NCBI GenBank assembly: GCA_025363575.1
Contig: JANYDM010000008.1
Location: 1 to 25,885 of the forward strand
Source of the DNA: Betaproteobacteria bacterium
Lineage (GTDB): Bacteria; Pseudomonadota; Gammaproteobacteria; Burkholderiales; SG8-41
DNA: 25,885 nucleotides
Reading direction: 5' to 3'
This document shows, one piece after another, positions 1 to 7,960 of the stretch. The first letter of the stretch is position 1; each line of letters opens with the position of its first letter. Made by a program: the position numbers and the translations under genes. Under the pieces are notes generated by a model that saw nothing but the letters and a program-made list of their open reading frames with translations, did not search any database and was not told the DNA's origin.

Positions 1-884
1 AACGCGGGGTCGTCTTCAAGCTTGAAGACGCGCAGCGCGTTCTTGTAGAGGATCTTGGGCAGCACCTCGTCCTTGATTGGCAGCTTCCAGAATTCGTCCA
101 TGAACGGCTTGATCGGTATCGACGGGAAGCAGGTCGCGAACAGGAACTGGTCCTGCAGGCCGAAGAAGTTGCCGTTCAGCGACTTGACCCAGTCTTCGCT
201 CCCCATCTGCACGATGTACATGTCGGGCGAGAGGAAAACGTTGGGATGCCGCGCGGCGACGATGATCGCCTCGCGCACGTACGGATAGCAGGCGTGGCCG
301 GCGATGATGCGCAGGTTGGGAAAATCCTCCGCGACCTGGTCGATGTGGCGCGGGTGCGCGTAGTCGATGCTCTTACCGCCCCACGGCCCCGACGTCTGCG
401 GAAAGAAAATCATGTCGTGCTCGAGGCATTTTTCGTAGAGCGGATACAGGCGGCGGTCGTCGATGTCGCAGCCCGGCGAGCGTCCGGGCTCGATGAACAT
501 CACGCGCAGGCCCATCTTTGCGCAGCGGTCGAGCTCGGCCATTGAATCGTGCAGCACGTTGCCGGCGTCGATGCCGGCGACGCCGATGAACTTGCCCCAA
601 TGCTCGTTCTGCAGCTTGACCATGAGGTCGTTCGGCGTCGTGCGCGCGGCCATTTCGCGGCCGCCGATATACATCGCCGGCGTCTGGCCCGAGGTTGAAA
701 CGGCGGTAATTATGCCGGCCTCGCCGATTTCCTCGAAAAAGGCTTCTATCGTGCCTTTGCCGAACGATTTGATCGAAGCGAGCCGGCCGCGCGCTTTTGC
801 GCGCCCGGAAAAATATTCGCCCGCCTCCGGTATGGTGACCCGGCAGCGTACGTCGATGATGGGCAATGCCCGCTTTTCAGCCAT
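1..884 (-). CDS. Amidohydrolase-fold (amidohydrolase_2-like) protein, 3' end cut by window
   Basis: The reading frame is open from the ATG at 884 to the window edge, giving 294 codons without a stop. An AAGGA ribosome-binding site lies just upstream. The protein resembles the amidohydrolase_2 (PF04909) TIM-barrel family of hydrolases and decarboxylases: it has an IID start to strand 1, a central FIGVAGID segment, an IIAGHACYPYVREA segment with H197, and an FATCFPSIPI segment near the end. The usual metal motif HxH after the first strand is R13-C14-R15, and the late Asp of the GSD-type motif is C252, so metal binding looks lost or altered. It lies 25 bases downstream of a Bug receptor gene and is probably the last visible gene of a Bug-Bug-amidohydrolase operon. 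The substrate is unknown; a metal-independent enzyme or a non-catalytic protein are both possible. Confidence 0.8.
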   Translation of the reverse strand, partial: MAEKRALPIIDVRCRVTIPEAGEYFSGRAKARGRLASIKSFGKGTIEAFFEEIGEAGIITAVSTSGQTPAMYIGGREMAARTTPNDLMVKLQNEHWGKFIGVAGIDAGNVLHDSMAELDRCAKMGLRVMFIEPGRSPGCDIDDRRLYPLYEKCLEHDMIFFPQTSGPWGGKSIDYAHPRHIDQVAEDFPNLRIIAGHACYPYVREAIIVAARHPNVFLSPDMYIVQMGSEDWVKSLNGNFFGLQDQFLFATCFPSIPIKPFMDEFWKLPIKDEVLPKILYKNALRVFKLEDDPA

Positions 885-909
885 GTCGTAGATCCTTTGT
901 TGAATGTGC

Positions 910-1884
910 TTATTCGGCGCGCAGGCCGCTGTCTTTCACGATGCGCGTGTAGCGCTGGATTTCGTCGCGGATGAAGCGCGCGAATTCGTCGGGCGTACCC
1001 GCGATGACTTCCGCCCCGTCTTTGGTCAGCCGTTCTTCCACGTCGCGGCTCTTCACTGCTTCCACGATGTCCGCATGCAGTCTCTTCACGATGGTGGCCG
1101 GCGTGCCTTTCGGCACGAGGATGCCGTACCAGTTGTAGTCTTCGTAGCCGGGCAGTCCCGCCTCGGCGATGCTGGGGACCTCGGGCGCGACCGCCGATCT
1201 TGTCCGGCCAGTCACGCCGAGGCCGCGCAGGCGTCCGCCTTTCACGTACGGGACCGCCGACAGGATATTGCTGAAATACATGTTGATCTGGCCGCCGATC
1301 AGATCGGCGAGCGCGGGCGCGCTGCCCTTGTACGGCACGTGCACGAAGCGGACTTTGGCGAGCGACTGAAAAAGCACGCCGGCAAGGTGCGGCGGGCTGC
1401 CGGCGCCCGCGGAGCCGAACGTGAGTTTGCCCGGTTTGCTCTTCGCGAGGGAGATGAGTTCCCTGACCGTTGTCGCGGGCAGCGCGGGATGAACGACGAG
1501 CATTTCCGGCACGCGGCCGATCAGCGTGACCGGCGCGAAATCCTTCACCGCATCGTAAGGCAGCTTTTTGAACAGGCTCACGTTGACGGCATGGGTTGCG
1601 GCATTGCCCAGCAGCAGCGTGTAGCCGTCGGGCGGCGCGTGCGCCGCCATATCGGTGCCTATGATGCCGGTTGCGCCGGTGCGGTTGTCGACGACGACCT
1701 GCTGGCCCCATTTCTCCGTCAGCTTCTGGGCCAGCGCACGCGCGACGATGTCCACGCCGCCGCCGGGCGAGAAAGGCGCGATCAGCCGCAGCGGATGGCT
1801 GGGGTAGTCGTTGGCTGCCGCAGAAGTGCCCGTCGCGAGCAGCAGAACGAGCAGTACATTTCTCTGCATTGGGTCGGCCGTCAT
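910..1884 (-). CDS. Bug/TctC-family periplasmic solute-binding receptor (copy A)
   Basis: This 324-residue protein has a signal peptide (hydrophobic core at about residues 9-20, AAA-type cleavage near 22-24). The mature part opens with YPSHPLRLIAPFSPGGGVD, the first ligand loop of the Bug family. Further family marks are DNRTGATGIIG, PPDGYTLLLG, the VPYKGSAPALADLIGGQ segment and the C-terminal GLRAE tail. Bug proteins are two-lobed periplasmic receptors for carboxylates, classically partnered with TctA/TctB membrane subunits. I chose the ATG at 1884 because it forms an ATGA overlap with the upstream Bug stop and has an AGGCGGA ribosome-binding site; a second ATG at 1869 is possible. It sits between another Bug gene and an amidohydrolase gene, so the ligand is probably an organic acid. 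The ligand cannot be read from sequence. Confidence 0.93.
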   Translation of the reverse strand: MTADPMQRNVLLVLLLATGTSAAANDYPSHPLRLIAPFSPGGGVDIVARALAQKLTEKWGQQVVVDNRTGATGIIGTDMAAHAPPDGYTLLLGNAATHAVNVSLFKKLPYDAVKDFAPVTLIGRVPEMLVVHPALPATTVRELISLAKSKPGKLTFGSAGAGSPPHLAGVLFQSLAKVRFVHVPYKGSAPALADLIGGQINMYFSNILSAVPYVKGGRLRGLGVTGRTRSAVAPEVPSIAEAGLPGYEDYNWYGILVPKGTPATIVKRLHADIVEAVKSRDVEERLTKDGAEVIAGTPDEFARFIRDEIQRYTRIVKDSGLRAE

Positions 1885-2843
1885 TCCGCCTTGAGCCCGA
1901 GGTCTTTCACGACCTTGCCCCACTTCATGTTTTCTTCGCGCAGGAAGGTTGCGTACTGCTCGGGCGTGTTGGCGACGATCTCAAAGCCCATCTTCGTCAG
2001 CTGCTCGCGCACGTTGGGCAGTGACACCGATGCCACGATTTCAGTGTTGAGCTTGTTCACGATTTCCTTCGGCGTCGCGGCCGGCGCGAGTATGCCGAAC
2101 CACGTAATGACTTCGAAACCGGGCAGGCCCGATTCCGCGATGGTCGGAAATTCCGGCGCCACCGGCGACCGCTTGAGGCCCGTCACCGCGATTCCCCGCA
2201 TCTTGCCGCTTTTCACGTAAGGCATCAGCGCCGACATGCTGGACGTCAGCATCGGCACCTGGCCGCCGACCACATCGATGATGGCGGCGCCGTCGCCTTT
2301 GTAGTGGATGGGCACCATGTCGATTCTGGTCGTGCTCTTGAAGAGCTCCATCGACATGTGCGGCGACGAGCCGATGCCGCCGGTCGCGAAGTTGATCTGC
2401 CCGGGACGCGCCCTGGCGAGCGCGATGAGTTCCTTGATCGAGGTCACCGGAAACGTCGGGTTCACCACCATCAGCAGCGGGTTATGCACGACGCGCACGA
2501 CCGTCGCGAAGTCCTTCAGCGGGTCATAGCCGACTTTCGCATACATATAAGGCGCGACCGCATGGGTGGTCTGGCTTGCGAGATACAGCGCGTAACCATC
2601 CGGCGGCGCCTTGGCGACGATTTCGGCGCCTATGGTGCCGGTCGCGCCCACGTGGTTCTCGACGATGAACGATTGCCCCATGCGCTCGGTCAGCTGCTGG
2701 GCGACGATGCGCGCCACGATGTCCGACGGGCCACCGGCGGTGAAGCCGACGACGATACGTGTCGGTTTCGATGGATAGGTTTGCGCGTGCGCGAGACCAA
2801 CACTAACTGCCAGCAATAACAAGGAACGCGCAATTAGAGTCAT
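1881..2843 (-). CDS. Bug/TctC-family periplasmic solute-binding receptor (copy B)
   Basis: This 320-residue secreted receptor has a clear signal peptide (MTLIARSLLLLAVSVGLAHA, cleavage after AHA). Its first ligand loop is GFTAGGPSD. The usual Bug segments follow: ENHVGATGTIGAEIV, PPDGYALYLAS, FATGGIGSSPHMSMELF, IHYKGDGAAIIDVVGGQ and the GLKAE tail. The loop differs from copy A (GGPSD against GGGVD), which suggests a different ligand even though the two genes overlap by four bases and must be co-transcribed. The GMC oxidoreductase gene lies upstream on the same strand, 95 bases away, with a palindromic element in between. No TctA or TctB gene is adjacent. Family assignment is secure, ligand unknown. 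Confidence 0.94.
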   Translation of the reverse strand: MTLIARSLLLLAVSVGLAHAQTYPSKPTRIVVGFTAGGPSDIVARIVAQQLTERMGQSFIVENHVGATGTIGAEIVAKAPPDGYALYLASQTTHAVAPYMYAKVGYDPLKDFATVVRVVHNPLLMVVNPTFPVTSIKELIALARARPGQINFATGGIGSSPHMSMELFKSTTRIDMVPIHYKGDGAAIIDVVGGQVPMLTSSMSALMPYVKSGKMRGIAVTGLKRSPVAPEFPTIAESGLPGFEVITWFGILAPAATPKEIVNKLNTEIVASVSLPNVREQLTKMGFEIVANTPEQYATFLREENMKWGKVVKDLGLKAE

Positions 2844-2906
2844 AATTTTCTCTCAGTCAGAATCAAATTTGCTAACTTGTTTCACTGCGTCTTCTACATT
2901 GATTCC

Positions 2907-2928
2907 CTCTCCCTCGACGGGGGAAGAG
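2907..2928. repeat. Imperfect intergenic palindrome (CTCTCCC / GGGGAAGAG type)
   Basis: In the 95-base gap between the GMC oxidoreductase gene and Bug copy B, a CTCTCCC arm faces GGGGGAAGAG across a TCGAC loop, with one bulged base. It resembles the sharper palindromes at 7907-7929 and 23308-23330 in composition and intergenic placement. It could act as an mRNA-stabilising or attenuating hairpin within the operon. There is no T-run, so it is not a standard terminator. Confidence 0.45.
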
Positions 2929-2938
2929 TTCCTTTTAT

Positions 2939-4576
2939 TCAAGCCTGCGCAGCCAGCAGCATGTCCGCGCCTTTTTCGCCGATGGCGATCGACGGGATGT
3001 TGGTGTTCGACGACGGAATGGTCGGGCAGATACCGGAGTCGACGACGCGCAGGTTAGCGATGCCGTGCACTTTCAATTCTGGATCGACTACTGCCGCGGC
3101 GTCGGTGCCCATCTTGGTGGTGCCGACCATGTGCCAGCTTGTTTGTATCGTGCCGCGCATATAGTCGAGCAGGCCGGCGTCATCGTTGACGTCGGGGCCG
3201 GGCCGCGTTTCGCGCACGATCAGCGGCTTCAGCGCGGGCATTTGCGCGACCTTGCGCGCGAGGCGCACGCCGTCGAGGAAGAGCTGCGCGTCGGCTTCGT
3301 GCGAGAGATAGCGCGGATCCATGCTCGCCTGCTGGCGCGGATCGCGCGATTGCAGATGCACGGCGCCGCGCGAGCGCGGCTGGAGAACAGTGACGCCGAA
3401 GGTAAAGCCGGGAAACTGGTCCATGCCGTAGCCCGGCGTGCGCGCATAGCGGTCTTTGCCGGACAGCGGCAGAAGGCGCAGGACCAGGTCGGGCTGCTTG
3501 AGGTCGGGACTGCTGCGGAAATTCATCTGGGCGGTCGCCGAGCAGATCGTGAGCAGGCCTTCGCGCTTGAACATGAAGCGCAACCCTTCCTTGAACTTGA
3601 GCCACGGGCTTTGCAGCACGTCGTTGATGGTGATCGGCTGCGAGCATTCGTACGTGATGCGCGTGTTCGGGTGGTCGCGCAGGTTCTCGCCGACGCCCGG
3701 CAGGTGATGCACGACGTTCACGCCGTGTTTTTGCAGGATTTCGCTGTTGCCTATGCCGGAGAGCTCGAGCAATTGCGGCGACGCCAGCGGTCCGGCGGAC
3801 AAGACGACCTCGCGCCGGGCGCGCACCTGATGCACGGTCTTGTCGTCGAGTTGATATTCGACGCCGGTGGCGCGTTTGCCGTCGAGCACGACGCGCGTGA
3901 CAGTCGCGTTCGACAGCACAGTGAGGTTGGGACGGTTGATCGCAGGTTTCAAATAGCCTTTCGCCGAGCTGTTGCGCAGGCCATTGCGCGTCGAGTACTG
4001 CAGATGGAACGCGCCTTCGTAGCTGCCGTCGTTGTAATCCTTCAGCCGCTTGAAGCCCGCCTCGGTGCATGCCGACACGAACGCGTTGGAGAGTGGATCG
4101 AAATTGTCGAGGCTGGTGCAATGAATGGGCCCGCCGCTGCCGCGCACTGTCTGATCGCCTTCGGGGAAATCCTCCAGCCGCTTGAAGATGGGCAGCATGT
4201 CCGTATATCCCCAGCCCGTGCAGCCCATGTCGCGCCAGTTGTCGTATTCCTGCGGGTCGCCGCGCACGAACAGGTTGCCGTTGACCGAGCTCGAGCCGCC
4301 GATCACGCGGCCGCGCGCCCATTTCTGCGCCTTGCCGTTCAAATGCGTTTGCGGCTCTGTCATGTACGGCCAGGTCCAGCGCGTGTCGTTCAACACGTTG
4401 GCGACCATGAGCGGGATGTGAATGTTGTAGTTGCCGTCGCGCCCGCCGGCCTCGAGCAGCAGCACGCTGTGCCTGCCGTCCGCCGTCAACCGGTTAGTGA
4501 CGGCGCAGCCGGCGGAGCCGGAGCCGACCACGATGAAATCGAATTCGGCGTGGTCCGGCACGGAAGACACGTACAT
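2939..4576 (-). CDS. GMC-family FAD-dependent oxidoreductase (choline/alcohol dehydrogenase-like)
   Basis: This 545-residue protein is of normal length for glucose-methanol-choline oxidoreductases, flavoenzymes that oxidise alcohols to aldehydes. The N-terminal FAD-binding motif is VVGSGSAG (G18, G20, G23), followed by LLLEAGG. The GMC signature lies in GRVIGGSSSVNGNLFVRG, and the second signature in GPLASPQLLELSGIG. The C-terminal active site keeps the catalytic His in SWHMVGTTKMG (about H482) and the paired Asn in SSNTNIPSIAIGEKGAD (about N526). No signal peptide is visible, so it is probably cytoplasmic. A GAGGAG ribosome-binding site lies eight bases before the ATG at 4576. It leads the minus-strand cluster that continues into two Bug receptors and the amidohydrolase-like gene. 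Choline itself is unlikely to be the substrate because no betaine-pathway genes are nearby. Confidence 0.93.
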   Translation of the reverse strand: MYVSSVPDHAEFDFIVVGSGSAGCAVTNRLTADGRHSVLLLEAGGRDGNYNIHIPLMVANVLNDTRWTWPYMTEPQTHLNGKAQKWARGRVIGGSSSVNGNLFVRGDPQEYDNWRDMGCTGWGYTDMLPIFKRLEDFPEGDQTVRGSGGPIHCTSLDNFDPLSNAFVSACTEAGFKRLKDYNDGSYEGAFHLQYSTRNGLRNSSAKGYLKPAINRPNLTVLSNATVTRVVLDGKRATGVEYQLDDKTVHQVRARREVVLSAGPLASPQLLELSGIGNSEILQKHGVNVVHHLPGVGENLRDHPNTRITYECSQPITINDVLQSPWLKFKEGLRFMFKREGLLTICSATAQMNFRSSPDLKQPDLVLRLLPLSGKDRYARTPGYGMDQFPGFTFGVTVLQPRSRGAVHLQSRDPRQQASMDPRYLSHEADAQLFLDGVRLARKVAQMPALKPLIVRETRPGPDVNDDAGLLDYMRGTIQTSWHMVGTTKMGTDAAAVVDPELKVHGIANLRVVDSGICPTIPSSNTNIPSIAIGEKGADMLLAAQA

Positions 4577-4641
4577 CGTCTGTTCTCCTCACGATGGAAA
4601 TTGGAAGCGGCGGCCGGGGCACAGTGTCCGCGCGCTACATT

Positions 4642-4650
4642 TGTTATCAT
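4642..4650 (+). promoter_or_regulatory. Candidate extended -10 promoter for Bug copy C operon
   Basis: In the 164-base divergent gap between the GMC gene and Bug copy C, the sequence TGTTATCAT fits an extended -10 element (TGN plus TATCAT, five of six matches to TATAAT). It is followed by CGGCG, as in many betaproteobacterial promoters. No good -35 box is seen at 16-18 bases. It lies about 90 bases upstream of the ATG at 4741. The rest of the gap shows nothing else I can support. Confidence 0.35.
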
Positions 4651-4740
4651 CGGCGTCCGGCTGCGCTTGAGCGGCCGGCGCGAACGCGCAGTTTAAACCA
4701 TCCCGCCGCGCGGCGCGTATTCAGGAGGCAGGCCCCAACC

Positions 4741-5712
4741 ATGATGCAGAATTTGCGCGCGTACGCCGTCACGGCAATGCTGGCAGCGCCGGGTATCTGC
4801 CAGGCAGCCGATAACATCGCATATCCGGAAAAGCCGATCCGGTTCGTCATTACGTTCGCGCCCGGCGGCGGCACCGATCAGTTCGCGCGCGCAATTGCGG
4901 CGAAATTCAACGAAGCGTGGGGCCAGCCGGTGATCGCGGACAACCGCGCCGGCGGCAACGGCAATATCGGTTCGGACGTGGTGGCCAAGGCGCCGCCCGA
5001 CGGCTACACAATATTGATGACGACCAATGCAACCATCGTCATCAACCCGCATCTGTCGAAGCTGCCGTACGATCCGGTGCGCGATTTCTCGCCCATCAGC
5101 CAGGTTGCGACCCTGCCCTTCATCCTGCTCGTGCATCCGAGCTTGCCGGCAAAATCGGTGTCCGAACTGATCGCGCTCGCGAAGGCGAAACCCGGCGCGC
5201 TCAATTTCGGCTCGTCGGGCGGCGGTGGCGGCGCGCATCTGGGCGGCGAGATGATGAAAACGATGGCGAAGATCGACATGACGCACGTGCCATACAAGGG
5301 CGCAGCGCCCACGCTGATAGCGCTGCTCTCCAATGAAGTGCAGCTCATGTTCGTCAGCATATATACCGCCGCGCCGTTGATCGAATCGAACCGCGTGCGC
5401 GCGATTGCGGTTAGCGGGCTCAAGCGCTCGCCTGCCTATCCGAATGTGCCCGCGGTGGCGGAGACGCTGCCCGGTTTCGAAACCGACCTTTGGTACGGCA
5501 TGCTGGCGCCGGCAAAGACCAACCCGCGCATCGTCGACAAGCTATACCGTGAGACCAAACGCGTGCTGGCGCTGCCCGAATTCCGCAACCGTTTCGAGCC
5601 CACGGGCACGCAGATGGTCGGCAGTTCGCCGGCCGAATTCGCGCAAACCATCAAGAAGGATCTCGCCAAATGGGGCGAGGTCATCAAGGTTGCGAACATA
5701 AAGCTGGATTAG
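4741..5712 (+). CDS. Bug/TctC-family periplasmic solute-binding receptor (copy C)
   Basis: Starting at the ATG at 4741, preceded by AGGAGG at 4723-4728, the protein has 323 residues with a signal peptide ending near QAA-D at about residues 21-23. The frame is open further upstream, but only this start gives a sensible signal peptide. The ligand loop is ITFAPGGGTD, followed by DNRAGGNGNIGSDVV, PPDGYTILMT, SSGGGGGAHLGGEM and VPYKGAAPTLIALLSNE. The C-terminus is NIKLD instead of the common -AE or -PE tail. It is the first gene of a run Bug - decarboxylase alpha - decarboxylase beta - Bug - aconitase, all on the plus strand with short gaps. The partner subunits suggest its ligand is a 2-oxo acid or its precursor, but that is inference. 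Confidence 0.94.
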   Translation: MMQNLRAYAVTAMLAAPGICQAADNIAYPEKPIRFVITFAPGGGTDQFARAIAAKFNEAWGQPVIADNRAGGNGNIGSDVVAKAPPDGYTILMTTNATIVINPHLSKLPYDPVRDFSPISQVATLPFILLVHPSLPAKSVSELIALAKAKPGALNFGSSGGGGGAHLGGEMMKTMAKIDMTHVPYKGAAPTLIALLSNEVQLMFVSIYTAAPLIESNRVRAIAVSGLKRSPAYPNVPAVAETLPGFETDLWYGMLAPAKTNPRIVDKLYRETKRVLALPEFRNRFEPTGTQMVGSSPAEFAQTIKKDLAKWGEVIKVANIKLD

Positions 5713-5749
5713 GCGAATTTGCATAGCAGGTGTTGAAAGGAGTGCGTCT

Positions 5750-6280
5750 TTGAAAACGCAGAAAAAACCGGCGACGTGGCCGAACGATATTTATGACGTG
5801 TTCAAGCAGGTCGGCATCAAGCAAGTTGCTTACGTGCCGGATGCAGGGCATACCCAGCTGATCAACAGCTGCAATGCCGACAAGAGCATGAAAGTCATTT
5901 CGCTCACCACCGAAGAAGAGGGTGTCGCGATGCTCGCCGGCACCTGGCTCGGCGGGGAACGAGGCGTGATGCTGCTGCAATCGTCGGGCGTCGGCAATTG
6001 CATTAACATGCTTTCCATCATGAACGAATGCCGCTTTCCGCTCTTGATGCTGGTCACGATGCGTGGCGAATGGGGTGAATTCAACCCTTGGCAGCTCGCG
6101 ATGGGGCAGGGCACTCCACCGGCGCTGCAGCACGCGGGCGTCGTCGTGCAGCGCGTCGACCGCGCTGAAGAAGTCGGTGAGCACGTGTTCGCTGCGGCGC
6201 AACTCACTTTCAATACGAGCCGCCCGGTGGCGCTGCTGATCTCGCAGCGCATCATCGGCTTCAAGGATTGGAGCAAATAA
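5750..6280 (+). CDS. Thiamine-diphosphate decarboxylase, N-terminal (alpha) subunit; sulfopyruvate/phosphonopyruvate decarboxylase type
   Basis: This 176-residue protein matches the PYR-type half of thiamine-diphosphate (ThDP) enzymes encoded as a separate subunit, as in sulfopyruvate decarboxylase ComD. Visible marks are a YVPDAGHTQLIN segment near residues 28-39, a TTEEEGVAMLAGTWLGG segment holding the Glu run E55-E57 expected to activate the cofactor, and LLQSSGVGNCINML near 75-88. The start is TTG at 5750, chosen because AAAGGAG lies seven bases upstream and no in-frame ATG precedes the conserved part. The C-terminal half of the enzyme is the next gene, one base after this stop. Together they would decarboxylate a 2-oxo acid with a short acidic side chain such as 3-sulfopyruvate or 3-phosphonopyruvate. 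The exact substrate is not decidable here. Confidence 0.88.
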   Translation: MKTQKKPATWPNDIYDVFKQVGIKQVAYVPDAGHTQLINSCNADKSMKVISLTTEEEGVAMLAGTWLGGERGVMLLQSSGVGNCINMLSIMNECRFPLLMLVTMRGEWGEFNPWQLAMGQGTPPALQHAGVVVQRVDRAEEVGEHVFAAAQLTFNTSRPVALLISQRIIGFKDWSK

Positions 6281-6281
6281 C

Positions 6282-6881
6282 ATGGCGAAAAAAATCAAAG
6301 CCACGCTCGATCGCCGCGCCGTCATCAACAAGATTCTCGCCAAGCGCGGCGACGCGCTGGTGGTGACCGGCCTCGGCTCCTCGTGCTACGACGTCGGCGC
6401 TGCCGGCGATCATCCGAATACTTTCTACCTGTGGGGCGGCATGGGTGCCGCCGCGATGATGGGTCTGGGCCTCGCGCTGGCGCAGCCGAAGCGCCAGGTG
6501 CTCGTGATCACCGGCGACGGCGAAATGCTGATGGGGCTCGGCGCGCTCGCGACGATAGGCACGCAGGGCCCGCGCAATCTGTCGATTATCGTGATCGACA
6601 ACGAGCTCTACAGCGAAACCGGCATGCAACCCACGCACACTGCGCGCGGCGTCGACCTTGCCGGCATGGCGAAAGCCGCGAAGTTCCCGCGCACGGCCAC
6701 GATCACCACCGAAGCGCAGCTTAAAACGTGGGTGCCCAAGCTCTATACGCCGGCGGGTTCGGCGTTCGTCGCGATCAAAGTCAACAGCACGCGCTATCCG
6801 ATGTCGATCCGCCTGCGCGACGGCGCGCATATCAAGAACCGCTTCCGCGAAGCGCTGCTCGGCAACGTCGCGTTCGATTGA
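6282..6881 (+). CDS. Thiamine-diphosphate decarboxylase, C-terminal (beta) subunit; sulfopyruvate decarboxylase ComE-like
   Basis: This 199-residue protein is the PP half of a split ThDP decarboxylase. The cofactor and magnesium motif begins with ITGDGEMLMG (GDG at 78-80) and ends with IVIDNELYSETG (N107), the spacing typical of the GDG-(X)n-N motif. The segment FYLWGGMGAAAMMGLGLALA near 48-67 matches the conserved stretch before it. A GGAG ribosome-binding site sits inside the end of the alpha gene, and the two genes are separated by one base, so the subunits are translationally linked. It is followed after 11 bases by a second Bug receptor gene. Members of this group include ComE of coenzyme M biosynthesis and bacterial phosphonopyruvate decarboxylases. 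No phosphonate or sulfonate pathway partners are visible, so the substrate remains open. Confidence 0.88.
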   Translation: MAKKIKATLDRRAVINKILAKRGDALVVTGLGSSCYDVGAAGDHPNTFYLWGGMGAAAMMGLGLALAQPKRQVLVITGDGEMLMGLGALATIGTQGPRNLSIIVIDNELYSETGMQPTHTARGVDLAGMAKAAKFPRTATITTEAQLKTWVPKLYTPAGSAFVAIKVNSTRYPMSIRLRDGAHIKNRFREALLGNVAFD

Positions 6882-6892
6882 GGCGTGCGCGC

Positions 6893-7879
6893 GTGAAGGC
6901 CGAATCGTCGTCGCTTAAGTTCGCGAAGATATGCGTATTGTGCGCGATCGTCGTAAGTGTCGGTTCAGCTTTTGCGCAGGCATACCCCGCGAAACCCGTC
7001 CGTCTCGTCGTGCCGTTCCCGCCCGGTGGACCGGCCGACAGTGTCGCGCGCATCCTCGCGCAAAAATTGAGCGATGCGCTGGGCCAGCAGGTCGTCGTCG
7101 ACAACCGCGCGGGTGCGACGGGCACGATAGGTGCTGGCATCGTCGCGAAATCGCCGCCCGACGGCTACACGCTGCTGCTCGGCACCAGCAACGAGCTCGC
7201 GATGAGTCCCGGCCTCTACGAGAAGCTGCCATACGAGCCGACAAAAGATTTCACGCCGCTCTCAAACGTGATTAATTTTCCGAACATCCTGGTGGTTAAC
7301 CCCCATTTGCCGGCGCGCAATGTGAATGAGCTTGTCGCGCTGGCGCGGGCCAAACCGGGACAGTTGAGTTTCGCGACGTCGGGCATAGGCAGCACCAACC
7401 ATTTGACCGGCGTGGTGTTCCAGGACATCGAGAAGGTCAAAGTCAATTACGTTCCTTACAAGGGCGGCGGTCCCGCGGTCACCGATCTCATGGGCGGCCA
7501 CGTCGACAGCATGTTCGCGACGATGCCTTCTGTCGTGCCGTTCGTGAAGAGCAACAAATTGAAAGCGCTGGTTCTCACCGACAACAAGCGCTGGGCCGCG
7601 CTGCCGGATGTGCCGAGCGCGAAAGAAGCCGGTGTGCCGGAGCTCATCGTCATTACCTGGAACGGCGTGCTGGGGCCGACCGGCATGCCTGAAGCGATCG
7701 TCGCCAAACTCAACAGCGATATCGTCGCGGTCGCGAATTCGGCCGACATGAAAGAGCGCATGCGGGCGCAAGCGGCGGAGATTGCAACCACCACGCCCGA
7801 AGAATTCGCCGCAATGCTGCGCAACGACTACGCGAAGTGGTCGAAGGTGATCAAGCAGGCGGGTATGCGCGCAGAGTAG
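6893..7879 (+). CDS. Bug/TctC-family periplasmic solute-binding receptor (copy D)
   Basis: The chosen start is GTG at 6893, because GAGG at 6880-6883 lies nine bases upstream and the resulting 328-residue protein has a proper signal peptide (hydrophobic core about 13-24, cleavage near SAFA-Q). The mature protein begins AYPAKPVRLVVPFPPGGPAD, with loop GGPAD. Other family segments are DNRAGATGTIGAGIV, PPDGYTLLLGTSN, FATSGIGSTNHLTGVVF, VPYKGGGPAVTDLMGGH and the GMRAE tail. It lies directly after the split decarboxylase genes and before the aconitase gene, most likely in the same transcript. The loop differs from copy C (GGGTD), so the two receptors flanking the decarboxylase may bind different compounds. 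Family assignment is firm, ligand unknown. Confidence 0.93.
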   Translation: MKAESSSLKFAKICVLCAIVVSVGSAFAQAYPAKPVRLVVPFPPGGPADSVARILAQKLSDALGQQVVVDNRAGATGTIGAGIVAKSPPDGYTLLLGTSNELAMSPGLYEKLPYEPTKDFTPLSNVINFPNILVVNPHLPARNVNELVALARAKPGQLSFATSGIGSTNHLTGVVFQDIEKVKVNYVPYKGGGPAVTDLMGGHVDSMFATMPSVVPFVKSNKLKALVLTDNKRWAALPDVPSAKEAGVPELIVITWNGVLGPTGMPEAIVAKLNSDIVAVANSADMKERMRAQAAEIATTTPEEFAAMLRNDYAKWSKVIKQAGMRAE

Positions 7880-7906
7880 AGGGACTTATTCTTAGCTAAT
7901 AAAATT

Positions 7907-7929
7907 CCCTCCCCCTTGATGGGGGAGGG
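7907..7929. repeat. Perfect intergenic palindrome, 9-bp arms
   Basis: CCCTCCCCC at 7907-7915 and GGGGGAGGG at 7921-7929 form a perfect nine-pair stem with a TTGAT loop. It sits in the 81-base gap between Bug copy D and the aconitase gene. The composition matches the palindromes at 2907-2928 and 23308-23330. No T-run follows, so partial attenuation or mRNA protection is more likely than full termination. Confidence 0.75.
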
Positions 7930-7960
7930 CGCCCTAATTCAAATAAGTCTAGAAAATCCA

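Noticed and set aside
3065..4696. Long open frame antisense to the GMC oxidoreductase gene
   Set aside because: It mirrors the high-GC codon pattern of the real gene, has low-complexity Arg/Ala/His-rich composition, and matches no family. Similar mirrors occur at 904-2220 (plus) and 12908-14140 (minus).
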